64,000 nucleotides of DNA, from NCBI GenBank assembly GCA_918807975.1, contig OU964926.1:23319996-23383995 (forward strand). Reading direction: 5' to 3'. A program made the position numbers and the translations under genes. This document shows positions 27,001 through 39,000 of the stretch, one piece after another. This stretch comes from Aplidium turbinatum (taxonomy: Eukaryota > Chordata > Ascidiacea > Aplousobranchia > Polyclinidae). Each line of letters starts with the position of its first letter. The first letter of the stretch is position 1. The notes below the pieces were generated by a model. The model saw only the letters and a list, made by a program, of their open reading frames with translations. It ran no database searches and was not told the DNA's origin.

Positions 27001-30000
27001 CATGCAGTTTGTCAACATTGTGGTCCATTCTGTGGAGGACATGAATTTCCGCGTCCATCTGCAGCACGAGTTTACTTTGCTGGGTCTAGACAATTTTCTA
27101 GAGGTGAGTAATTCACGTGACAAATTGAATTCACAATCGTTGACAAAGTTTTCGCTTTACGTCAAGTAGTTGCGTCTGACGTTGTGTAGTCACTGCAGAA
27201 ATGTTTATCAAAGTCATTGCATCTATGGCTGGATACTCCAGTTAAGACAAGCATTCCTTTTTGCGTTCATTGTACGCCAAGAGACGTTGAATTTTGTAAG
27301 TAAAATGAATTATTTTGTTGAATGATAGACACGACAAGTCCTCAACATCGAAATGTTTTTCTGTAGAGTCTAAGAGACACGGAAAGCGACCGATTAAAGG
27401 TTCAGATTCAGGCTTATCTCGACAATATGTTCGATGTGTCCACTTTGCTCGAGGATTCTGAAATTAAAATCACAGCTATGGAGCGCGTCGAACATTTGGA
27501 AGATCAGTTACTCGATGTTAGTATATTGTTGTTTTTTGCACCAACATCAATGGAGTGACCAATTAAAATATGGGATGAAACGATTGGAGTTGATGTTTCA
27601 AATATTTTATCGTTCGCTTTAAAGTACATGTTATATAACCACTGGAGCCAGAATTTAGACTGTTAATCTTTATGGCGGAGATGACGTTTTTGGATGTACA
27701 ATTTACATGATTCATTTGATAAAAGATTCCTCCTGCAAATAGTGTCTGATTATCTTTTAGATCCACTCGTTCTCTCATGAGGTGCTTCTCAAGAGGATCT
27801 TACCGTTAAGATTTTTAATTGAAATCACTTTATACGTCTTGTTTGCTAGAATGAGATAGTGCCTGTCCTTAAGTTATGTCCTCCCAGTTTGTCTTCAGCT
27901 ACGTATACACTTATTAAATATAAAAAATCGCACAAAAGAATTAAGACAACCTCTTGTATATATATATAATACAGTATATTTGAGCCAGAGTTTTGACTTT
28001 ATCAAAAGGTTGTTTGAATTGATTTGCTTCCAGCACATCTTAAAGGTTAGTTTGCTCTTTAATGGAGTCTAGATCAAGAGCGAAATTATATTTCCTCCAA
28101 GGAATAGAATTATTTTACATTTTCTGATTTCCTGTTTTGTTGTAGCTGAATGAGAAGTTCCAAGAACAAGAGTATGAGAATATGACTAAAATCGTGCAAC
28201 TAGAAAAACAACTTTCCTCCAATATTTCTGAGCTTTCTTCATTGAAGGTATGTTGTACTTTTGTAATCAACCAATTTGATAAAAACTCAATATTTTCTAC
28301 TTTAAATGCTCATTGCTCATTATAAAGATGGTTTGTAGCTCTGTCAGTCAGTAATCCCATAAGGAAAAATTTAGGTGAAAGTAAAACCTGTTTTTATTTT
28401 ACGTTTCTGTTGATATTGGCCTGTCTCTGTGGTATACAGTTTATATGTACGAAACGCACACTTACGACCTGTATGTCGCACTCAATAACTTTTTTATGCC
28501 CAATCATTGGTGGTTTGCTGATCTCTTGATAGATGATAGAACATGGTTTATTTTACGTCGTTTCAACGTATTTGAATAAATAAATATGCGTTATATTATT
28601 TAACAACAATTGGTTTCCAACAGTCAGGAAGAGGTGGCGGTTATTCTGGTAGCAAAACAAACTCGTCAAATGTAAGTTGCCTGCTATGCGGCCACGGCAG
28701 TAATCACCACTGCTTTCTAGCATTTTCTGAGCTCAGTCACTAAACCAGTCCTTTTTTACATTGATTTAACGTTTGCAGAGTGCAGACGTTGGATCAATTT
28801 ACCAAAGGACTGTTTTCTTGCTAAGTGTCCCTTCCCCTTTGCGCATGATGTTTAACGTAGGTTTAGAATTGATGCAACAAGGGCTAATTTCCTTGTCTAA
28901 TTTCCTTGTCTAATTTTCTCGCTTGTATTGCATCCATAATTAGCGGATTTCTTAATTGCTCGCGCACTTTATAGGTACAGGGTGAACAGAAAGTCCTTGG
29001 AATTTTTTTCATTTTATGATTAAACATGTTGAATATCACTTATATGCCTTTTAATACATTAAATATCTTGAAACTCTCTAAAATTTGGGTCCAATTGTAA
29101 GCATTAATTGTAAGGTCCAAAATGAGGCAAAGAGAAGCCATCATTCAGCTCCATCGCACGAATAAAACCAACTCTGAGATCATTAAGCTCTTAAAAGTTG
29201 CCAAGTCCACCGTTTACCATGTTGTGAATAGATTTAAGGAACTTGGTACATCTGAAGATCGCCATAGAAGTGGAAGACCTCATACTGCTTGAACAAAGAA
29301 AGTGGTTAAGGCTGTCCGAGAAAGGTTGAATAGAAACCCAAACAGATGCATCCGTCAATTGTTAGTGAGCAACACTTCAATGAGAATCATTGTGGAATAG
29401 GATCTTCAGTTGTCTCCTTACAAGATGAGAAAACGGCAGTTTTTTACACCTCTCCAAAAGCAAAAGAGACTTAAAAGAGCACAAATTCTTGAAGAACTGA
29501 AGGTGAGCATGGCAATTGGCAAGGCGAGAGATCACTTTTTCAGACGAAAACTCTTCACAATTGAAGCTCAGTTCAATAATCAGAATGATAGAATTCATGT
29601 AAAGTCTTCAGCAGATATTAAAGATTCTGTGAGAACGGTTTACCGCCGTCAAAAAGATAGTGCACCATCCCACACCTTAAGAAAGACTCAGGACTGGTGC
29701 ACAAGTCAACTTCCAAGATTCTGGAGCAAGGAAATATGGCCTCCATCATCGCCTAATTTGAATCCCATGGACTTTTGAGTGTGGTCGTTATTGGAGGCAA
29801 AGGCCTGTTTCGTTGCTCACCCAAGTGTTGATGCTCTGAAGCAATCACTCTTGTGGGAATGGGCAAAAATAACCCAGGATGAACTACGTGCCTCGGTCGA
29901 AAACTTCCGACAAAGAATTGAGAGAGTTATCCAAGTGAAGGGCGGCCACATTGGAAATATATAAAGAAATTTATTCCTAGTATTGTAAGCTCTCATTGTG

Positions 30001-33000
30001 AAAATTTAACCTTTTTGGTTAAATTGTATTTATGTTCTATAAATCCATTATAAGTTAGTCCGAGAACTTTTTGTTCACCTTGTAGAACAAGAGCTTGATA
30101 TTCATTCCAGATAGTAAATCAGTCGTTTTTTACATTGATTCAACGCCTGCAGACGCTGAATCAATGTAAAAAACGACTGATTTGCTGTCTGGGATCATTG
30201 CACGTCGGTGATTGAAGACATAGCAAAATATCAACATCATATTTCATAGAACATCAGCATTAGTAAGTTCGCTTTCTAAAAAGGCTCAAAACTAATACTT
30301 TTCTGTACCGGTACTTTTTCCAAGACGCTCATTGGCTGACCGTGTATGACGCCATGTGTTAGAACTAATTCTTACTGCAGAAGGCGAAGTGCGAATATTA
30401 TTGTAATAATATCTAGCAAGCTTTCTGTAGAGTGTGCGAAACGAAATTACAAAATATTTCTTATTAATCAATGTTGCTGTAGTTCCTACCGATAACGATC
30501 ACCTTAGCTCTGGAAATAAGTTTTTCTTTTCTTCAAAGCGTCAGCTTTTATACCAATTTAATGCACTCTGGTCTCTATTTAATGGTTTACTTTCTACGCG
30601 ATTTATTTTGTTTAACCTGCCCGCCTTCATAACGCCTTTCAACGAGTGAAGACGGTTTTGCATCTAATTTGCTTCTAGCTCACTTTGTGCATGCTTGCTT
30701 TTGCTTCTTTCTATCCCAATTTTCAAAAGTGCCCGCTCATACGTTTTAGCGACATTGAAGCAATGTAAAATGATTGGTATTTCTGGCAGGGTTAGTTCTT
30801 GATTCAATTCAAGACAGTTTTGCAATAGAACTTTCGTAAAAATATCAATTACTGTTTGTTTTACCCTTGGATTGCTTCATTTCGAAAAAATGTTAGGTGA
30901 AATATTAACGGATTTTCATATGCAAGAGATTGAACAGTCCAGGGATAAAATTGTCCTGTTGGTCTTGTTGACAATACGGTAGCAGTAGTTTGTCGATCTA
31001 ACAATGATTTTAATATGTTGGCTGGTCTATGGTGGTGGTTGACCTTGCATCAGTTTTCGTTCTCAGGACGAGATCGAAGTCTGTAATGCCGATCAAGACC
31101 GAACTCGAAGTTTTGTAGGCAAAGATATGGTTTTTAACATGTGAAACTTACTAAACTTTTGATCGGTCACCTATGTCTGGACGGTTGCATACAAAGCGAT
31201 CCTGATTCTGTTCATCTGTGATTGTTTGTACAGTGCATATCCTTTGAAATTTAATGGAATATTGTTTTTTCACGCATTCTAAGTCGGATGATGGCGAAGA
31301 CAGTGACGCGATTTTCGGTGACATGGATAAGTTTGGCGGCGGTGACGTCAGCGATGACACCAGTGACTTTTGTTTTCCCGCGAGCATGTGGCATGACAGT
31401 AACCCTGTGCCTTACGATGACGTGCTGATGCGAGAGCAGGAGGAGAGAGTGATGCTCCTGCAACCGGATAGGTGGCTGCAGAGTGCCAGTGACTCTTCGA
31501 AGTCATCACCGGTGATGTCATCACACCACATCACCGATGATGGAGGTATAAACAACGAGCCTCCGTATCATGAGTACTCCTCCAACCACCCCTTCCATTG
31601 GAAGCACACACCCCGTGGCTTGGATCTTTCTGCTCCACAAAGAAGTTCATTCGGCGCCAATGCGAATGGACACGTGGCCAATAGCAACTTATCTAACAAG
31701 ATTATTTCCGGGCGTGCGACTTACAGAGGTGCTTCTTCTTACACTGGTATCGATAACTCCTTCGCCATTGACCCTGAATTTAGTTTCCTGCACGGTCTCT
31801 CCATGCCTCCTGATCCGGATGGGTTCATGCATTCCTACCAGGCCCCATTCCCTCATGCTTACCCACCTGAGAGAGAAATCCCTATGCGAGTTTCCAGCAC
31901 GTCGACCAACCCGTTCACCTCTGACGAGTTGAGCAGTGAGACGGCATCAAATAGTGATGATATCTTTTCCAATGCCAACAATCTAGGATTCGGCAGTTAC
32001 CAGGTCTTACCTGACGTCGGCAATGATACCGTCTCCACCAAGCACACCAATGTTAAAGGATCAGACCTTAAAAAACTGGGAACGGAGTTGCAACAGCGGT
32101 TTTCTGGGAAGATGAGCACGATATTTGATCAACAAAGTGAGGAGGATTGGATCAGCGAACTCCCTCCTTCATCCAATCATGCATGGGAACATGGCCAACC
32201 TCTACTGCCATCTATTGGTCAGCCGCCAACTACTCTCCGTCGAAATTCTTTATCGGATGCATCTCTGAAACAAAAATTAAATTCAGATCTTCCAACCATT
32301 TGGGAAGATCATGACTCTGATTCTAAGGTCGCTGACTGTGTTGGAAAACTATGTTGTTTCAACGTTGACTCACTGTTCTGTAACGTTAAAATACCGATAA
32401 TTGCTTTTAGTAAATGCATGATGATTTGGCAATGTGCATGTAACTTTATTGTTGCACTTTCAACCGTAATCCGCTCGACACTGGGCTTGCCTTGTGATGT
32501 TTCTTACCAATTTATGATCAAACGTTTTATGATATCAGCTTATATATCTTGATAACCAATTTATGATATCAGCTTGGTTTGTTGTCGCTTTCTATGCAAT
32601 AGCGCTTTCTGTTCGAGCTATGTTTCAAACTGACTAAAATCTATTCCTACACAATTACACAAACTCTCTGGCCTCTGGTGCTCACGTTGTCAATGTCGCA
32701 TGGAATCCTTGGACTTGAAAATCACTCAGTTCCCCGTCTGTTTCTCATTCTTCTGGTGTGCTCTCTAGCTTGTAGTTTTGCTTTTGAACCAGCATGACGG
32801 ACGGTTCAACCTACCCCACTGATGGGATTTGTTGTGATGCCTTACTTTGATCGTTTCAATGTCATTTGACGTTGCATCAATTAAACTAACCCTCAACTTT
32901 GAGTTTCTCACATAATTTTTTTTTAAACCAGGCCACAGTGCAGTCACTACAGTCGAATAGCCAGCCTCCCCCCGGGGCCGGGGGCATTCCCTTCAAACCC

Positions 33001-36000
33001 CTTCCACCCCTCGCTGACTTACCCAACGGGGACATCTCTGGTAATCTCAGTGGAATTAAAGTTAAAACAAAGGTAAGTATTTTTCGACAAAATCATTACT
33101 TTCCACCAATATTTTTCTACGTTTTAAATAAAGCAAGATGGTGGCAATGTTTTCGTTGAAATGATTCGACAACGTTGTATGAGATTGTAATTATGTTAGA
33201 TTCGGTTGAATAAAGATAGTTTGGAATTTTTCCGATGATATTGAAGCGAGGCCATGCATTAAAGTGATCACTGAAATCATTGTTAGCCAAGCACTGACAT
33301 TATGACATCACAGAGTGTGGATAACACCACTGCGGCATCTTCTGCACCCTCTGCTCCTCCACTTTCATCGGGAGGCCTGACTGCAAGTGCTCCCAATCCT
33401 CCACCTCCACCACCTCCTCCACCGGCACCAGGATCTGTTCCTCCACCTCCACCTCTTGGTGAGTTTGACAGAACCTTAAAAATGTGAAATTGAAATTGAC
33501 GCCGATCTGACGATGACACATCTTCTGATCATCTTACACGGCGTCAGATTAACAGACATACGTGCCATCACGTCATCAGATATGACGTCAGATTGGCGTC
33601 AAAGTTCGACCACGTCACGATCATCTCATAAGATACATTGGCTGAACTCCCATACTCTGATGGGCTTCATTTCATAAACTTGAAAAGATTGGCACTCCTG
33701 AACTTTGGTGACATAATTCCTGAATGCCAATGATGAAACATAATTGGTAACCTCAACTTAAAAAGGCTGGTTTTTGTTTGTAACGAATACAGCTGCAGTG
33801 AGTGGTCACTCTTTACGTGTTTGATTCATGACACTCCAGTGCAGCCATACCTCAAACAACAGCGGGATAGTGAGGGTTTCCAATGCCAATAACACGTTTC
33901 CCCCCTGATGTTGTGTGCTTTATAAAGGATGATATTTTGAGGGGTATTTTGATTTTTTATTTCAAAAATGCGCCTGAGGACAGGTGTGTTCCATCGTTTC
34001 TCCCTCTAACTATGCCACAGTTCAACAACACCCCAATTACATGCCAGTGCGCTTCGTTTGTCTCATTTTTCATATTTATTGATGCTTTGGCATACATATA
34101 CTATGATAACATCGTTTCAATCTAACAGGAAAGAAAGGAAAAAGAAGTAAGCATCAATGCGTGTGTGTGCAAGCATGTCACCATCACAAACGTTTTAACT
34201 CTCTAACTGGTTTTACATCAATTCAACGTAATTTTATGTTGAATTTTGGTAAAATTGAATGTTTTCACACCTCATCTAACAAAATCTCCAACCCTTGATT
34301 TTGTTATCTGGGGTTATATATTCACCATCCCACTACGTCTATTTTCTATCCCGCTCCGTCTATTTCCCATCCTATTACGTTTATTTACCATCCTACTACG
34401 TCTATTTACCATCCCACTGCGTCTATTTTCCATCCCACTACGTCTGTTTTCCATGCGTGTCAAGAGTTCATAATTGCTTGGTTTTGCTTCTATTTCTTCT
34501 GAAATAACGAAGTCATTACAAACTGCACCTCAATAATTGTAACTGCACCTCACTGTTTCAATGCCAACAAGTCAGTGCGACGTTAATCAATGTAAAAATG
34601 GACTGATTTGTTGGTTTGTTTGTGGCTTTTCCTAAATTACCAAGTTCTATTTTTCTAATCTCCCGCCCGATCACGTGATGTAAGGTTTTGTGGCGTATTT
34701 TCTATTCCCGAGACTTAACATCAAGCAATCAAAAATGATTCCGTGCAATTATCCTGGCGGTCACGCTTCCACATGGTCATTTTATTGGGATTTAGTTGTA
34801 CGTCGGGATGCCTTTTCTCTTGCCAACCTTCCTTCTTTACCCGGGCATAGGAGCAGCATCTTTCGTCTCCTCCCAGATAGTTTCAGTACTTCGGAATTGA
34901 ATCCAAAATGGCAGAGCACTGACTTAAAGCAATGACGCAAATACACTCACTGGCCATCGGGTTTTGAAAATTTTCCGCATAGTTTTTTTTCAAAACAAAG
35001 TATTTTAAACATTTGATGCACCACAAGACAAGATATTACATGCCTAATTGCCTAATGCCTATGTTATAAGTCTTATTTGTTTATTTGTTTGAAGCTCCAC
35101 ATAAGAAACTGTTCCGTTCCTTTTACACGCTTCAGAAAAGCATTGACGTTTCATGTCTTGGCACACGCCGACCACCTTGGTTAACCGCCGGGTTAAGCTG
35201 GTTGTTAAAAACATATTTCACCTCTATCCAAGGTTTCTGATGTTATAAGTTAGGGTGGGCAATGGGCATGGTTTCTAAAAGAACGGGGAAGAAAAAGGGT
35301 CCGTCATTGCCACTTCAAATGATAACATAACATTAACTTGTATTTCCATTATCTTAACATGATCATTGCGTTTCAGGTGTGCCTGGTGTGCCGAACTTCC
35401 CCAATCTACCTAGTGGACTGAAGGCGAAACCACGTCATCGGCCCAAATACCGCCTCCCAGTGCTCAACTGGAGCGCCCTGCGGCCCAACCAGGTTGCTGG
35501 GACCATCTTCAACGAGCTCGACGACGATTCTGTTTTGCAAGAGGTGCGCATGTTGTACATCGATACGCTTCCTTGATAAACTTAACGATTGTAGGCCGTA
35601 GGGTTGAGTGAGTTGACTTAGGTGGAGTAATTAAGAAGTTTTTGATCTGTACGCGTATTCTGCAGTTAAGAATATCATTGGAAATGTTCATGGACCTTGT
35701 GTAGACGACGAACAGCTTGATTTTTTGCGCGATATCGAAGCACACTGCAAATCCCTCACGATGACAAGTTGTTGACCAATAGTGCGATAAACTAAACCAA
35801 GAATGTGACTGTAATGTCGGAATGTTCAAAGTTTTTTCAACCTAGAACTAATTTTTACTGAAAGTGTGGGCCCGCCCACAATAGAAATAATTTCAAAAAG
35901 TTTTTAAAGATTTAGTGAGCGGGATATCTAGGTAGCCTAACCTTTGCCTCCATGTTAAAGCAGAAGTTGAAGTCGTGCATGTAATTAGTTCGATATTTGA

Positions 36001-39000
36001 ACCTTTCCAGCTCGACATGGAAGCATTCGAGGAAACGTTCAAGACGCGTGCGCAGGACAGCGAGGCTGACAGACAGCGCATGCTCAAGATCGTAGAGGCG
36101 CAACAGAAGCGCGGTACATCCTTGATCGACGTGACGCGGGCGAGGAATCTTTGTAAGTTTGTGATCGCGACACTTATGATTCTTAAAGGTCAGCTGAATA
36201 ACCACGAGATGGTTTTTAACGTCTATCCTGCAACATTCTATTTTAACGTCTCGTTAGGCAGATGTAAACGCAGACTTCACTTCTTCCATGAGGAACAGAG
36301 ACATACCTGCTTGATAAAACGTTATGGTCGAACAAAGTCAATAAAACGAAATATCTCGGGTGTCAAACCCACAACAATGCTTGGTATGAATGACTCGGTT
36401 ACATGTCTTGTAAAACAATCAAATTTATTTTCACACGAGTCTGTTCATTCATAAACAGCTAAAAATCGATGTCGATCAGCTAGCAGCTAGATCATCTTCA
36501 GTTACGCTCATTTATAAAGAATAATAAGCTTATTATTCTATTTGAAAAACATGCCGGGATTATTAATAAAAACAAAAAAAAGAACATCAATCTGCCAAAG
36601 AAGACATCCAGCCACATTGCTTTATGTTACGTCACAGTAGTGTTGCAATAACTAGTTTCACTTTTCCAGCCATCACTCTTCGGAAGATAGGGAAAAACAC
36701 TGATGAGATCTGCCAGGCTGTCTATAGCTACGATCTGGCAGCCCTGCCTCTGGAGTATGTGGAAATGCTGCCGCGATTCATTCCGAACGAGACCGAACTC
36801 AAAGCGTTCAAGGATTACGAAAAGAGCGGGAAGTCGTTCGACAACTTGACTGCAGAAGACAAGTTCATGTGGCTGGTGGGTGATTAACTGGTTTTTAATT
36901 GTTTGTGACGTCACAAGCATTGCTTCTGACGTCATGTCCTTATATGGCCCCAAAATTTATCTTGCCTTTTTCTCTCAGCCAGACAAATACCGTGTTGCAG
37001 TTCTTCAGCATGATTTACTTTTGTAAGAGCAGTAGAATTATTTCATGCCTGCCAACCCATGATGCGGCATGGGTTCATAATATGAAGTAGCCATAAGTAG
37101 GGGGGTGTGTTATTTGACAAATTTCACGATGGCAACGTGGTACGGTGCTTAAAATATGTGGAGTAGTATCCAAATCCGGAATATGAAAACAATTATCATA
37201 TTGGACCACGCTAACCCCCATGTACATGCCCCCTGAAAAGGGGGTATCCATACATTCACCAAAATATGAGTTTTTAAGCCTTTTCACCAAACGACGTGTA
37301 TTTTGGCGGTATTTATGGTGCTCCTATAGGGGTTTTCGGGGTCTGTGAGTTCAAATATGGCATTAGAAATTACCTCCAAAAATCCAATATAATGGTAATC
37401 CAATATGGCGGCCAAAATGGCGCTTAGAATGGGTACTTTCGTAAAGTATAACCAAACATAGTCATGTAATATGTCGAATTATAGGTTTTCGGAGGCGTAG
37501 AATACGAATTCATGATTATCTCAAACGAAAAATAAGCTGATAACAACATATTTTCAAACTTATGACGAATATGTAATTGAGTATAAAACACAGTATTCAG
37601 CTCTTTGTTAGATTCATGCCGTCAAGAACAGAATTTAAATCAGTCATCGTAACATCCGCTTTGCAACTCAAATTACTCAGGTAAGCTCTCAGATTGGCTC
37701 CATAAACAGAAGATGGCAACTTTTTATGGTCTTTCAATAAACGAAAAATATCACTTTGTTTTAAAACTGAGAGTGCAGTGTCACGGGCGTATCTGATCTC
37801 GAGGTATAACCGCTTTTGTTTCTCAATCTCTGTTATATTACTATTTAAAATCTCATCCACATCAGAGTCCTTCGTAAAAAGACCGCCTTTTTTTCAGTTC
37901 GTTTAAATCATTATTTCGTCTTTTATCAAGTGCTACATTAGCTATTTCTTTGTCGGAGAGGCCCTGTTGTTGCAAATGCTTCTGTTGCTCATCCCAGGCT
38001 TTCATTACGACGGGAATCGTAAACTTTGCAATGTTGCCATATTGTCGGAATGAACCAGAAGATTTGGATTCTATCAAATCCTGTGATTTGGCCTTTACTT
38101 GAACAGTCGACGCACACTTTAAGTTCTTGGCGCCTCGTTGTTTGAGTTCATAATTTATGAATCCTACCGCCCGTTTTGAATCCAGATTGTGTATAGGGGC
38201 ACTTTCTAGTTTTTCCGAATCCATTCTTGACAGAGCAATCTCCGATACCTCATCTGAAAGTCCAAATCCAAATATGTCCCATTTCTGGCGTTGGAAACCA
38301 TCCGCTAGTTTTGGTAATAACATAGTAAGAACCTTAATCACTTCAGGACGTGTGTCTTCTGGTTGAAGCGTTCCAGGGAAATGAAGTCGAATGCAGGCTG
38401 TTCGAGATTGAATAAAGCCTGAGCATCGGTTTCACGAAGGTTTTTATTCAGTGTTTGGAAAGCTTCTGTTAGCTTTGAATACTTAGTAGTTTTTGCCCTA
38501 GTGTTTTTGCCCTTTGAATACTTAATGAGGGATAAAAAAGGTTCTACCAGATGCAATTGAATCAGTGCTCCTACAACGTACATTACTCTCATGAAATCTA
38601 GTTCTAGAAAACATCTTACAATACAAGCGAGCTGGTTTGTTACTTGCTCAAATTTTTGTAGAAATCTATTCACGTCTTGAAGATGGTGAACAACTACAGC
38701 GCAAGTGAGTGTCAACCGATTAAATCTTTCATCTTTTAAACATACGGAAAGATTCTTTTTCGGCGCTATGAAGATATCAAAATCCACTGCTCTGTTCCAA
38801 GGCTTATGATTGAAGTCGTGGTTTACGAGCCTTGTTATGCAATCGAGTGCTTGCTCGGTCACACTTGAATGTGTATTACTTGCTTCAACGAAGAATTTGG
38901 AATAGATTTTGTCCTTTCCAAGAGCGTTCTCTATCTCTGCCCATAACCTCGTGATTATTCTATTGAACATCAATGTTGGATGCACATTACAGAAGAGGTG

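Noticed and set aside
31570-31932. 120-codon frame overlapping formin exon 12
   Set aside because: It is a +1 shadow of the 348-codon exon, which joins its neighbours in phase.
33283-33521. Gly-rich minus-strand frames opposite formin exon 14
   Set aside because: Complement of the proline-coding FH1 tract; no independent support.
34246-34507. Repetitive protein (PLRLFS repeats) encoded by the minisatellite
   Set aside because: Openness follows from a 21-bp period; it is intronic with no initiation or splice evidence.
36011-36454. 159-codon frame read through formin exon 16
   Set aside because: The portion after 36152 is intron beginning GTAAGT; downstream residues have no formin similarity.
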